The notes under the pieces were generated by a model, which saw nothing but the letters and a program-made list of their open reading frames with translations, had not been told where the DNA came from and did not search any database. A program made the position numbers and the translations under genes. A stretch of 64,000 bases of DNA from Sediminicola arcticus (GTDB taxonomy: Bacteria; Bacteroidota; Bacteroidia; Flavobacteriales; Flavobacteriaceae), in assembly GCF_040566695.1 (NCBI RefSeq), contig NZ_JBEXAE010000002.1, positions 310,001 through 374,000 of the forward strand, read 5' to 3'. Of this stretch, positions 1 through 8,685 are shown piece by piece; position 1 is the first letter of the stretch; each line of letters opens with the position of its first letter.

Positions 1-202
1 AGAAATGCATGCATTTATACGTAATACCTTAACAGAGACTTACGATGCAAAAATAGCCAACAACGTATCAATTCTTTATGGAGGAAGTGTAAAGCCGGGC
101 AATGCCGTTGAAATATTTTCCAAGCCAGATGTGGATGGAGGATTAATTGGTGGTGCTGCGTTGGTAGTAGATGATTTTATTGCGATTATTAAGGCTATTT
201 AA
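1..202 (+). CDS. tpiA: Triose-phosphate isomerase, C-terminal end (partial)
   Basis: This is the last 66 or so codons of a gene whose start lies outside the window; the reading frame is open from base 2. The family interconverts dihydroxyacetone phosphate and glyceraldehyde-3-phosphate in glycolysis. The phosphate-binding end of the TIM barrel is clear: YGGSVKPGNAVEIF followed by VDGGLIGGAAL, which is the usual family C-terminus. It is followed by prmA and, further on, clpS, a grouping I recall as common in flavobacteria. The ATG at 5 is an internal methionine, not the start. Confidence 0.95.
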   Translation, partial: EMHAFIRNTLTETYDAKIANNVSILYGGSVKPGNAVEIFSKPDVDGGLIGGAALVVDDFIAIIKAI

Positions 203-235
203 TTAAATCAAGAATATAAAATATTGTACTAATAA

Positions 236-270
236 GAAGGGGATTTCTGCCAAGGAATTCCCTTTCTTTA
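236..270 (+). terminator. Probable terminator after tpiA
   Basis: An imperfect hairpin pairs GAAGGGGATTTC with GGAATTCCCTTTC, followed by a T-rich run. It lies between the tpiA stop and the prmA start. The arms contain a wobble and a mismatch, so confidence is moderate. Confidence 0.45.
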
Positions 271-284
271 ATAATAGATCCAGT

Positions 285-1127
285 ATGCAGAACAACAATT
301 ACATAGAGTATACCTTTACTGTGAGTCCATTGCAGCCAGCAACGGATATTTTAATTGCCCAATTGGGTGAGATTGGGTTTGAAAGCTTTGTGGAAACCGA
401 AGTAGGCGCATTGGCCTACATTAAAAAGGAAGATTGGTCTGATGATATGATAGCTTCCATACAAATCTTGTACAATCCCAACTTCGATATAGATTATAAA
501 ATCATCGAAATTGAGCAGGAAAATTGGAATGCTACCTGGGAGCAAAATTTTAATCCTATACAGGTTGGAGATGCTTGTGTGGTACGTGCCCCTTTTCACG
601 AAAAGCCAGATGTTACCTATGACATAATTATAGAACCCAAGATGAGTTTTGGAACTGGACATCATGAAACCACCTACATGATGATGCAACATATTCTCAA
701 TCATGATTTTACTAGTAAGTCGGTATTGGACATGGGGAGTGGCACAGGTGTATTGGCCATTTTGGCAGCTATGAAGGGTGCTTCTCCAGTGGAGGCTATA
801 GATATTGATAATTGGTGCTATCTAAATGCTTTAGAAAATGTGGAGCGCAACCATCATCCAGAAATAAAAGTGATCGAAGGGGATGCCAGTCTCCTGGAAG
901 GAAGAAAGTACGACATCATCATCGCAAATATTAATAGGAATATTCTACTGGAAGATATTCCAACTTATGTCAGTTGTTTGAATACCAATGGGTTGTTATT
1001 TTTAAGCGGATTTTATTCCGAGGATATACCCGTCATTTTAGATAAGTGTAAGGAGGTAGGGCTTTTGTTTGAGAATAATCTTGAGAGAAACAATTGGGTG
1101 GCTGTAAAATTTAAATGTATTTCATAA
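285..1127 (+). CDS. prmA: Ribosomal protein L11 methyltransferase
   Basis: A 280-residue cytosolic SAM-dependent methyltransferase. The family trimethylates lysines and the N-terminus of ribosomal protein L11. The N-terminal third is the L11-recognition domain. The catalytic domain shows FGTGHHETT at about residues 123-131 and the SAM-binding glycine motif DMGSGTGVLA shortly after, then an ANINRNIL segment matching the family's substrate motif. Length is normal. The ATG at 285 is the only start compatible with a full N-terminal domain. It lies in the tpiA-prmA-clpS neighbourhood. Confidence 0.93.
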   Translation: MQNNNYIEYTFTVSPLQPATDILIAQLGEIGFESFVETEVGALAYIKKEDWSDDMIASIQILYNPNFDIDYKIIEIEQENWNATWEQNFNPIQVGDACVVRAPFHEKPDVTYDIIIEPKMSFGTGHHETTYMMMQHILNHDFTSKSVLDMGSGTGVLAILAAMKGASPVEAIDIDNWCYLNALENVERNHHPEIKVIEGDASLLEGRKYDIIIANINRNILLEDIPTYVSCLNTNGLLFLSGFYSEDIPVILDKCKEVGLLFENNLERNNWVAVKFKCIS

Positions 1128-1184
1128 ATTTTAAGAGTAAATAATCGGTTTTATAATTAAATATAGTATATTTCTGTGTTTATT

Positions 1185-1200
1185 GTAAGTTAATACTTAC
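1185..1200. promoter_or_regulatory. 16-nt palindrome upstream of the HEIGH protease
   Basis: GTAAGT-TAAT-ACTTAC is a perfect inverted repeat 42 bp before the protease start. It could be an operator for a dimeric regulator or a small hairpin in the leader. No protein partner can be named. Confidence 0.3.
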
Positions 1201-1241
1201 TTATGTAAACTATAGATTAATTTAATTACAAAAAAATTATT

Positions 1242-2099
1242 ATGAAACATTTTAAATCTATCACCGTTTTTTCTCTTTTCTTGATGGTCTTTGTAGCCTG
1301 TCAAAAAGATAATGATTACAATCAGGAAATTGATGATAATGCCATTGAATCCTTATCACAAGATGTATCTTTAGAAGTTACGGATGATATCATAAGGTTA
1401 TTAAAAAGCAACAATTACAATGTTGGTGATACCAAGGTAGTTGACTTTATGCTGCCTGATGGTAGTACCGAAAAACGAATCCAGGTAGAAGGCGACATTA
1501 CTTTTTCCAAAGAACAATTAGAGAGCTTGAAGAAAATTGAAAGTAGCACCGAAAAAAACTATCATACAAACAATCTTGTAAGTCCAAGGACTCTTACCAT
1601 TATTGGATACACAGGGGGTAGCCAAGCGCTATCGACTAAGGAGCGTACTGCTCTGCAATATGCAGTGGACAATTATAACAGATTAAACTTGTCTATTTCT
1701 CTATCCCTAACTTTTGGAACCAACTATTCCAATAGAGATATGGTAGTATACTACAATCCAAGTGGTTCTGGATCTGGAGGTTCTGCTGGTTTTCCAAGTA
1801 ATGGAAACCCAAACAAGTTTATTCAAATCTACGGCTTGGACAACTACACAACAGATGTTAATGAGCATGTGATCACCCATGAAATTGGACATTCTGTAGG
1901 CTTTAGACACACAGATTGGCAAACAAGACAGAGCTGTGGTCAAAACACAAATGAAGGTACTGCAGGGGTAGGTGCAAATCCAATACCAGGTACCCCAGAA
2001 GGATATGACCCAACATCTTTAATGCTTGCGTGTTTTAGCGCTAACGAGGATGGAGAATTCAATGCCAATGATATCATTGGCTTAAATTATTTATATTAA
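1242..2099 (+). CDS. Secreted M57-type (HEIGH) metalloprotease lipoprotein
   Basis: A 285-residue lipoprotein. The signal peptide ends VACQ with Cys20 as the lipidation site. The C-terminal half carries a complete metzincin zinc motif, H213-E-I-G-H217-S-V-G-F-R-H223, matching the 'dual-action HEIGH' peptidase family (M57). A segment containing SLMLACF may supply the Met-turn. About 90 residues of acidic, low-homology sequence separate the lipid anchor from the catalytic part and may be a propeptide or spacer. It is likely to act on the cell surface. It sits alone between prmA and clpS and is closed by a strong terminator. Substrate unknown. Confidence 0.8.
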   Translation: MKHFKSITVFSLFLMVFVACQKDNDYNQEIDDNAIESLSQDVSLEVTDDIIRLLKSNNYNVGDTKVVDFMLPDGSTEKRIQVEGDITFSKEQLESLKKIESSTEKNYHTNNLVSPRTLTIIGYTGGSQALSTKERTALQYAVDNYNRLNLSISLSLTFGTNYSNRDMVVYYNPSGSGSGGSAGFPSNGNPNKFIQIYGLDNYTTDVNEHVITHEIGHSVGFRHTDWQTRQSCGQNTNEGTAGVGANPIPGTPEGYDPTSLMLACFSANEDGEFNANDIIGLNYLY

Positions 2100-2130
2100 T
2101 TGAAACCTATAGAATTTACTTACAATAGCT

Positions 2131-2157
2131 AAAAAGTGCCCTAAGGGCACTTTTTTT
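2131..2157 (+). terminator. Rho-independent terminator
   Basis: The perfect hairpin AAAAAGTGCCC / GGGCACTTTTT has a 3-nt loop and runs into a T tract. It is 31 bp after the protease stop. Confidence 0.9.
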
Positions 2158-2226
2158 ATGTCATATGTCCAATTAATCAATGTATGTAAAACGAAAAATT
2201 ATTATATTCGTTAAAAATAGCTTTCC

Positions 2227-2502
2227 ATGAGTACAAAAGAAAAACTCTCGGAACAATTGCTTCTCGAGGAAGAAACAGTCAATCAAAACGAAATTATTCT
2301 TTTTAACGACGATGTAAATACGTTTGATTATGTTATTGAAACCTTGATTAAGGTTTGTGAGCACACTTCCGAACAGGCCGAACAATGCTCTCTAATTGTG
2401 CATTATAATGGAAAATGTACTGTTAAGACAGGAGAGTATGGCGATCTAAAACCACGATGTAGCAAATTGTTGTTGGCTGGGCTCAATGCGGAGATTGTTT
2501 AG
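2227..2502 (+). CDS. clpS: ClpS adaptor for the ClpAP/ClpCP protease
   Basis: A 91-residue cytosolic adaptor that delivers N-degron substrates to the Clp AAA+ unfoldase. The core begins ILFNDDVNTFDYVI, the conserved fold entry with the Asn-Asp-Asp substrate-contact region, and continues through helices to a short C-terminus. The N-terminal extension (about 20 acidic residues) is the part that enters the unfoldase in this family. Length is normal. It is the last of the housekeeping genes before the polysaccharide locus. Confidence 0.9.
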   Translation: MSTKEKLSEQLLLEEETVNQNEIILFNDDVNTFDYVIETLIKVCEHTSEQAEQCSLIVHYNGKCTVKTGEYGDLKPRCSKLLLAGLNAEIV

Positions 2503-2592
2503 TGCTACTTTAAATCTTAAGCTGAGAACTGAAGTTCTACTGTCACGGATTCTTTGACCCTAGAATTCACAACATTTTAAATCAAAAAAAAA

Positions 2593-5403
2593 TTGAAAGT
2601 ACCTTATATTTTTCTATTTCTTTTTTTGCTTTCAACTTTACTGTATTCACAAGAATTACCACCTATACAAAACTATTCTCCTGGGGATTACCAAGGTGGC
2701 AATCAAAATTGGATGATTTCCCAAGCCCCTAATAAGCATATTTATGTTGCCAATAATGCAGGCTTATTAGAATATAACGGAGAAAAGTGGAAATTGTACG
2801 AATCTCCTAAGGGTACTATTTTACGGTCTGTAAAAGTTATAGAATCCTTAATATATACAGGCACCTATATGGATTTTGGGTATTGGGAGAAGGATGAATT
2901 TGGCAATCTTCAATATATCTCATTAAGTGATCAATTAGTGGAACCGCTTATTGAGGATGAACAGTTTTGGAGTATTTTAGATTTTAGTGATTGGGTATTA
3001 TTCCAGTCTTTGGATCGTATTTATGTCTATAATACCAAGGATAGGACATTTGAAATAATTGAAGCTAAAACTAACCGAGCTAAAATATTTAAGGTAGGTA
3101 ATACTGTTTACTTTCAAAAAATAACCCAAGGAATTTTTAAAATTGAAAATGGAAAGGCAGTTTTGGTCTCTGATGCTGCAGTATTTCAAAAAAATGTCTT
3201 GGTAGGAGCTTTTACCTTGGGCAAAAAGGTAGTTTTTCTATCGGAACTCGGGGAATTTTATCTTCTGGAAGACAAGGCATTTTCCAAATGGAATCTTGTT
3301 GCCAATGATGAATTAACATCACTTAATATCTACAGCAGTTTACAATTAAGTAACGGAAACATTATTTTAGGCACTATTTCGAATGGAATCTTTCAGATTG
3401 ATCTAAGTGGTAAAATATTAAGGTCTATCAATAAAGAACACGGGCTTTCAAATAATACGGTTTTGAGTGCATTTGAGGACGCTGAACAAAATGTCTGGTT
3501 AGGATTGGATAATGGCATTAGCATGATCAATTTAAACTCCCCGTTCAGGGAATTTAAAGATTTTAAAGGAAGGATTGGGGATGTTTACGCAGCGGCAATA
3601 TTCCAAAGCAATCTTTACATAGGTACCAACCAAGGCCTATTTTATAAGCCTGAAAATAGTCAAGAACCTTTTAAGCCTGTTGAAAATACAAATGGCCAAG
3701 TGTGGTGTCTAAACGTAATTGGGGACAACCTGTTTTGTGGTCACAATAATGGCACGTTTTCTATCAAAGAGAATAGGGCGACAAAAATTTCGGATTATCC
3801 AGGTACCTGGGATATTAAAAGGGTTATAGGGTATCCCAAGCTTTTATTGCAGGGAAATTATTCTGGCTTTAGTGTTTTGGAGAATACAAATGGGGCATGG
3901 GTATTTCGTAATAAAATTGAAGGATTTGATATTTCTTCCCGTTTTTTTGAATTTATCGATGATCACAGGATTTTAGTAAATCATGAAATAAAGGGTATTT
4001 ATACCTTAACTATTGATGCTGAATATAAAAAAGTTATAAAACAGAAGAGTAGGCCAGCATTTGGTTACGGTTCCAGTTTGGCTAAGTATGAGGACAAAAT
4101 CTGGTATACCTCCAATAAAAATGAGGGCATGTATTACTACGATAAAAAGCTGGATACTTTTCAAATGGATACATTAATGTCCTACCAATTCTATTCTAGA
4201 GGGGAGGGTATTTTAGGAACCCTTATTACTGATGAAATTACAGGAAAGCTATGGGGTTTTTCTAATAACAACTTAATTTATGTGACTTCAGGAAAGTTTA
4301 ACACCAAGCCTCAGACCTTTAAAATTCCTATTACCGCATCTCTGAGAAGAGGTTTGGGTGTTTTGGGCTTTGAATGTATGAAGTATCTAAAGGAAGATGA
4401 ATATTTAATTGGTGCTTCTGATGGGTATATTATTCTAAATCTAGATATGGTTGCTACAAAGTCCTATGAGGTAGTAATTGACAAAATCTCCAAAGAATCT
4501 TTAAAGAATACTAAGGAGCAACTGTCATTGGTAGGGGGAAATGAATTTAACTATCAAGAGAATAATTTCAACTTTGCTTATAGTGTTCCAGTGTTCGACA
4601 AATATACCGAAGTTAAATACCAGTATGTGTTAGAAGGTATGTACGACAATTGGAGTCCTTGGTCAAATATTGGAGAAGTGTCATTCAAAAACCTTCCACA
4701 TGGTAAGTATACCTTTAAGGTAAGAGCTTTGATTGGGAATGAACCCTCAAAAAACATAGCAGCTTATTCCTTTGTTGTAAAGACATCATGGTTTGCATCA
4801 AATTTGGCATTCATCATTTATATAATTTTAGCTATTATTATTTTCGTCCTCGTACATAAAAGATATAAATCCTACTATAGAAAACAACAAGACGCAGTAT
4901 TAAAGGAAAATGAGAAAAAGAATAAACAGAAGAAGTTAAAAGCACAACGTAAGATTGTTCAGATTAAGAATGATAAGTTAAAGCAAGAGATAGAAAGTAA
5001 AAATAGGGAACTAGCAGTTTCTACAATGAGTATTATTAAAAAGAACGAATTCTTAAATGATATAAAGGACCAGCTAAAAAAGGGCGAAAACAACACCAAA
5101 ATTAAGGCCGTTATTAAAACTATAGACAATAACATTAATAACGAAGATGATTGGAAATTTTTTGAGGATGCTTTTAATAATGCAGATAAACATTTCTTAA
5201 AAAAAATTAAAGCTATTCACTCAGACCTTACCTCTAACGATTTACGCTTATGTGCCTATCTACGATTAAATCTTTCTTCCAAGGAAATTGCTCCATTGCT
5301 AAACATATCTGTACGCAGTGTAGAGGTCAAAAGATATCGTTTGAGAAAGAAAATGGACCTATCTCATGAAAATAGCTTGACAGATTATATTCTAAACCTG
5401 TAG
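2593..5403 (+). CDS. Propeller / Y_Y_Y / LuxR-type transmembrane regulator
   Basis: A 936-residue envelope-spanning regulator and the probable sensor of the glucan locus that follows. It starts at a TTG (2593), which gives a clean signal peptide ending LLYSQ; no ATG is available upstream. Residues about 20-620 form repeated two-component-type propeller blades. A Y_Y_Y domain follows (WSPWSNIGEVSFKNLPHGKY). One membrane helix lies near residues 737-757, then a Lys/Glu-rich coiled coil, and a C-terminal LuxR-type helix-turn-helix from about 880 (SSKEIAPLLNISVRSVEVKR). No histidine kinase domain is present, so it would bind DNA directly while membrane-anchored. It precedes susC in the same direction. 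Confidence 0.85.
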   Translation: MKVPYIFLFLFLLSTLLYSQELPPIQNYSPGDYQGGNQNWMISQAPNKHIYVANNAGLLEYNGEKWKLYESPKGTILRSVKVIESLIYTGTYMDFGYWEKDEFGNLQYISLSDQLVEPLIEDEQFWSILDFSDWVLFQSLDRIYVYNTKDRTFEIIEAKTNRAKIFKVGNTVYFQKITQGIFKIENGKAVLVSDAAVFQKNVLVGAFTLGKKVVFLSELGEFYLLEDKAFSKWNLVANDELTSLNIYSSLQLSNGNIILGTISNGIFQIDLSGKILRSINKEHGLSNNTVLSAFEDAEQNVWLGLDNGISMINLNSPFREFKDFKGRIGDVYAAAIFQSNLYIGTNQGLFYKPENSQEPFKPVENTNGQVWCLNVIGDNLFCGHNNGTFSIKENRATKISDYPGTWDIKRVIGYPKLLLQGNYSGFSVLENTNGAWVFRNKIEGFDISSRFFEFIDDHRILVNHEIKGIYTLTIDAEYKKVIKQKSRPAFGYGSSLAKYEDKIWYTSNKNEGMYYYDKKLDTFQMDTLMSYQFYSRGEGILGTLITDEITGKLWGFSNNNLIYVTSGKFNTKPQTFKIPITASLRRGLGVLGFECMKYLKEDEYLIGASDGYIILNLDMVATKSYEVVIDKISKESLKNTKEQLSLVGGNEFNYQENNFNFAYSVPVFDKYTEVKYQYVLEGMYDNWSPWSNIGEVSFKNLPHGKYTFKVRALIGNEPSKNIAAYSFVVKTSWFASNLAFIIYIILAIIIFVLVHKRYKSYYRKQQDAVLKENEKKNKQKKLKAQRKIVQIKNDKLKQEIESKNRELAVSTMSIIKKNEFLNDIKDQLKKGENNTKIKAVIKTIDNNINNEDDWKFFEDAFNNADKHFLKKIKAIHSDLTSNDLRLCAYLRLNLSSKEIAPLLNISVRSVEVKRYRLRKKMDLSHENSLTDYILNL

Positions 5404-5458
5404 CATAGTACAACAATATTTAAATTTACCACAACATTGCCTATACAAAACGTCTTTT

Positions 5459-5521
5459 GCTAATGTTTTGTTAAGATTTCTTTTGTTTTATTTCTTTCTC
5501 AGAGGGCTAACAAAACATAGC
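5459..5521. promoter_or_regulatory. Long imperfect inverted repeat upstream of susC
   Basis: GCTAATGTTTTGTTAAG at 5459-5475 is mirrored by GCTAACAAAACATAGC at 5506-5521, with one missing base and one mismatch. The spacer is about 30 nt. It lies in the gap between the regulator and susC, the expected place for an operator or a leader structure. No function is proven. Confidence 0.4.
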
Positions 5522-5644
5522 TTTTATATCGAAATCGGCAAATTACAGGGTGTGCAATTTCATTATGTATATTTTTTGTAGGGGTAAATTATTAGAATGG
5601 TATTTTTTGATGTGATAAATTGTCAAATCAAAAATGAACTACAA

Positions 5645-8600
5645 ATGAAATACACATTATTAATTCTTACCATGATTATTTCCGTGTCCAATTCTTTTGG
5701 TCAAGGATTTACTATTAATGGTACAGTTAAAGACGCCAGTATCAATGATATACTACCTGGGGTCAATGTACTTGTTAAGAGTCAGAGTAGGGGAGCTACA
5801 ACAGATTTTGATGGAAACTTTACCATCACCAATGTAAAGGTGGGTGACGTTTTGTCTTTCTCCTACATAGGGTTTATAACAAAAGAAGTTGCTATTCAAA
5901 ACTCTAATAATTTAACAATTTCTCTTCAGGAAGATGTTAGTGCCTTGGATGAGGTAGTCGTAGTTGGGTATGGGACTTCAACCAAAAAGGAAATAACAGG
6001 TGCTGTTTCCGTAGTTAGTTCGCAAACTATAGAAGACCTAAATCCAACTAGAATCGAGCAAGCCTTGCAAGGGCAGGTAGCAGGGGTGCAGATTACCTCC
6101 GAATCTGGATCTCCAGGTAGTGCCTCCAGTATTCGTATACGGGGTATTTCTACCAACGGAGATAACAGACCTTTAATTCTTGTTGATGGTAACGTCATAG
6201 AGGATTTAAGTGTTATTAACCCAAGTGATATAGAAAGCATGAACATATTAAAGGATGCTACAGCTGGTATTTATGGCGTTCGTGCAGCTAACGGGGTTAT
6301 CTTAATCACAACCAAAACGGGAAGGAAAAATACCGAGCTTAAATTCAACTATGATATTTATGGTGGATTTCAGGAAACTTCAAGAGAAATTCCGGTATTG
6401 AATGCAACGGAATACGCCTTATTGGTCAACGAGGCTTTTGCTGCTGGTGGGCAGGCCGTTCCTTTTCCCAGTGTTGCTGGATTAGGTATTGGCACCAATT
6501 GGCAGGATGAGGTATTTCAAAAGGCACCTATTGTCAATCATAGTCTAACCATGAGTGGTGGTACCGCAAAATCTACCTACTCTGTAGGGCTTTCCTTGTT
6601 GACACAGGACGGTATTGTAGGAGGAGATAAGGCTAATTTTAAAAGGTATACTACCCGGGTTAATTTTAATACCGATTTGTTGGAAAAATTGAAGTTGACT
6701 ACCAACATAATCTATACCGGTACCAATAAAAAAGGGCTGAATGAAGGTGGATTGGGATCTGTATTGTTCAATTCTTTGAACAACGCCCCGACTTTTGATG
6801 TTAGGAGCCTAGGTGGGGCATTTACCTTGGCTGAAGGCTTGGGAAATGAGGTAATCAACCCTTTGGCCCAGATAGAAAATACATTTAATTCTACAGTAGT
6901 TGATAAGCTAAGTGGTAAAATAGGGTTGAACTATAATTTTTTAACTGATTTTACAGTCGAAACTAGCTTACAATTCAACTATGCCGAAGTGGAGGGAAGG
7001 AACTTTTCACCAACAGTGTTCTATGGTTCTGGAAAGGTATTTAATAATGATGGCAGACCTTTTTTAAATGTAAATAAGGATATTTTTAAAGATTATACAT
7101 TTGATGCTTTCTTAAATTATGATAAAAAGATAGGGGATGATCACAATATAAAAGCAACTTTAGGGATGTCGATTTTTGATACAAGAGGTATTTTCTCTGG
7201 AAGTACTCAAGGGTTTTTTGAAAATTCTGTAGATTTTGCTCAGGCGGATATTGCGGATGCTGTGGATCTCAGAAACGATTTAAAGTTGAGTGGGCTGAGT
7301 GGAAGGTTTAAAGAACGTTTGTTATCCTATTTTACTAGATTACAATACAATTATAAGGGTAAATATCTACTATCTGGAATTATTAGAAGGGACGGATCAA
7401 CAAGATTTGGGCCACGTAATAAATTTGGTTATTTCCCATCCGCATCCGTAGGTTGGATTGTCTCTGACGAGGACTTCTTAACCGATAGCAAAATTATTTC
7501 TTTTATGAAACTGAGAGGAAGTTACGGTATTGTGGGTAACGATAGAATACCAGGCAATGCTTTTAGAGGTATTTTAAGTGGGGAAGCCGCTTATGTTCTA
7601 GGAAATAATTTGGTTTTTGGTAATGCCGTTGGAGTGTTGCCCAACCCTTCCATACAATGGGAAGAACAAAAGACATTAGACATTGGGGTAGATCTTAAAT
7701 TGTTCAATGATAATATTGATATCACTGCAGATTACTTCAGAAAAAGAACTGATGACCTTTTGCTACAGCCTCCGGTTTCCGGTATTTTGGGTTCAGCAGC
7801 ACCAGGTTCAGCCTCTCCAGTAGTCAACGCAGGATCTGTAGAGAACAAAGGATTCGAATTTGCTATTGGATATAGTAGTGATCGTTCCGAAGATTTTTCT
7901 TGGGGAATCAATTATAACGTAACATTTTTGCAAAATGAGGTGCTTTCTGTAAATAATGGAGTAGGATTTATACCTGGCGGAGGTTTCGGTGTTGGTCAAG
8001 ACCCACCTTCTCGTATGACAAGTGGCAAACCAATTGGATATTTCTTTGGCTTAGAGACAGATGGTATTTTTCAGAACCAAGCGGAAATAGATGCACATGC
8101 TACCCAAGCAAATGCTGCTCCTGGAGATATCAGATTTGTGGATATCAATGGTGATGGTATTATAGATACCGATGACCGTACCGATATTGGAAATCCAATA
8201 CCAGATGCTACAATGGGAATTAATATTTCATTTAATTATAAGAATTGGGATTTTAGCAGTTATGCTTTTGCTACTATTGGAAATGAAATTGTTAGGAACT
8301 ATGAACGTGTTCAGCCTTTGGTGAACAAATCAATTTACTCCTTGAACAGATGGACAGGTGAGGGCAGTACTAATACATATCCTAGAGTTACTACAGGAGC
8401 TACCTCTAATGCATTGTTTTCTGACTTTTTTGTGGAAGATGGTTCATTCGCAAGGTTACAGAATGTGCAATTGGGATATACGTTACCTATAAGAACCGTG
8501 GAAAAATTGGGATTGAACAAGCTTCGATTTTATATCTCTGCAAATAATGTATTTACGCTTACAGAATATAAAGGGTATGACCCTAGTGCTTCCTCCGGAG

Positions 8601-8680
8601 CTCCAATTGGAGCCGGTATAGATCCAGGATTTTATCCTGTTCCAAGAACTTACCTTTTAGGTGCAAATCTTAAATTTTAA
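5645..8680 (+). CDS. SusC/RagA TonB-linked outer-membrane receptor (glucan locus)
   Basis: A protein of about 1,011 residues. It is the outer-membrane pore that, with SusD, imports oligosaccharides using TonB energy. I start at the ATG at 5645, which gives the signal peptide MKYTLLIL...SFGQ; the longer frame from 5597 would bury it. Next comes a carboxypeptidase-D-like domain (GVNVLVKSQSRGATTDFDGN), then a TonB-box-like VVVVGYGT and the plug (RIRGIS, LILVDGN, ATAGIYGVRAANGVILITTK), then the 22-strand barrel ending in the typical terminal phenylalanine. The susD stop-start gap is 5 bp. Context points to beta-1,3-glucan as the ligand. Confidence 0.95.
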   Translation: MKYTLLILTMIISVSNSFGQGFTINGTVKDASINDILPGVNVLVKSQSRGATTDFDGNFTITNVKVGDVLSFSYIGFITKEVAIQNSNNLTISLQEDVSALDEVVVVGYGTSTKKEITGAVSVVSSQTIEDLNPTRIEQALQGQVAGVQITSESGSPGSASSIRIRGISTNGDNRPLILVDGNVIEDLSVINPSDIESMNILKDATAGIYGVRAANGVILITTKTGRKNTELKFNYDIYGGFQETSREIPVLNATEYALLVNEAFAAGGQAVPFPSVAGLGIGTNWQDEVFQKAPIVNHSLTMSGGTAKSTYSVGLSLLTQDGIVGGDKANFKRYTTRVNFNTDLLEKLKLTTNIIYTGTNKKGLNEGGLGSVLFNSLNNAPTFDVRSLGGAFTLAEGLGNEVINPLAQIENTFNSTVVDKLSGKIGLNYNFLTDFTVETSLQFNYAEVEGRNFSPTVFYGSGKVFNNDGRPFLNVNKDIFKDYTFDAFLNYDKKIGDDHNIKATLGMSIFDTRGIFSGSTQGFFENSVDFAQADIADAVDLRNDLKLSGLSGRFKERLLSYFTRLQYNYKGKYLLSGIIRRDGSTRFGPRNKFGYFPSASVGWIVSDEDFLTDSKIISFMKLRGSYGIVGNDRIPGNAFRGILSGEAAYVLGNNLVFGNAVGVLPNPSIQWEEQKTLDIGVDLKLFNDNIDITADYFRKRTDDLLLQPPVSGILGSAAPGSASPVVNAGSVENKGFEFAIGYSSDRSEDFSWGINYNVTFLQNEVLSVNNGVGFIPGGGFGVGQDPPSRMTSGKPIGYFFGLETDGIFQNQAEIDAHATQANAAPGDIRFVDINGDGIIDTDDRTDIGNPIPDATMGINISFNYKNWDFSSYAFATIGNEIVRNYERVQPLVNKSIYSLNRWTGEGSTNTYPRVTTGATSNALFSDFFVEDGSFARLQNVQLGYTLPIRTVEKLGLNKLRFYISANNVFTLTEYKGYDPSASSGAPIGAGIDPGFYPVPRTYLLGANLKF

Positions 8681-8685
8681 TAGCT

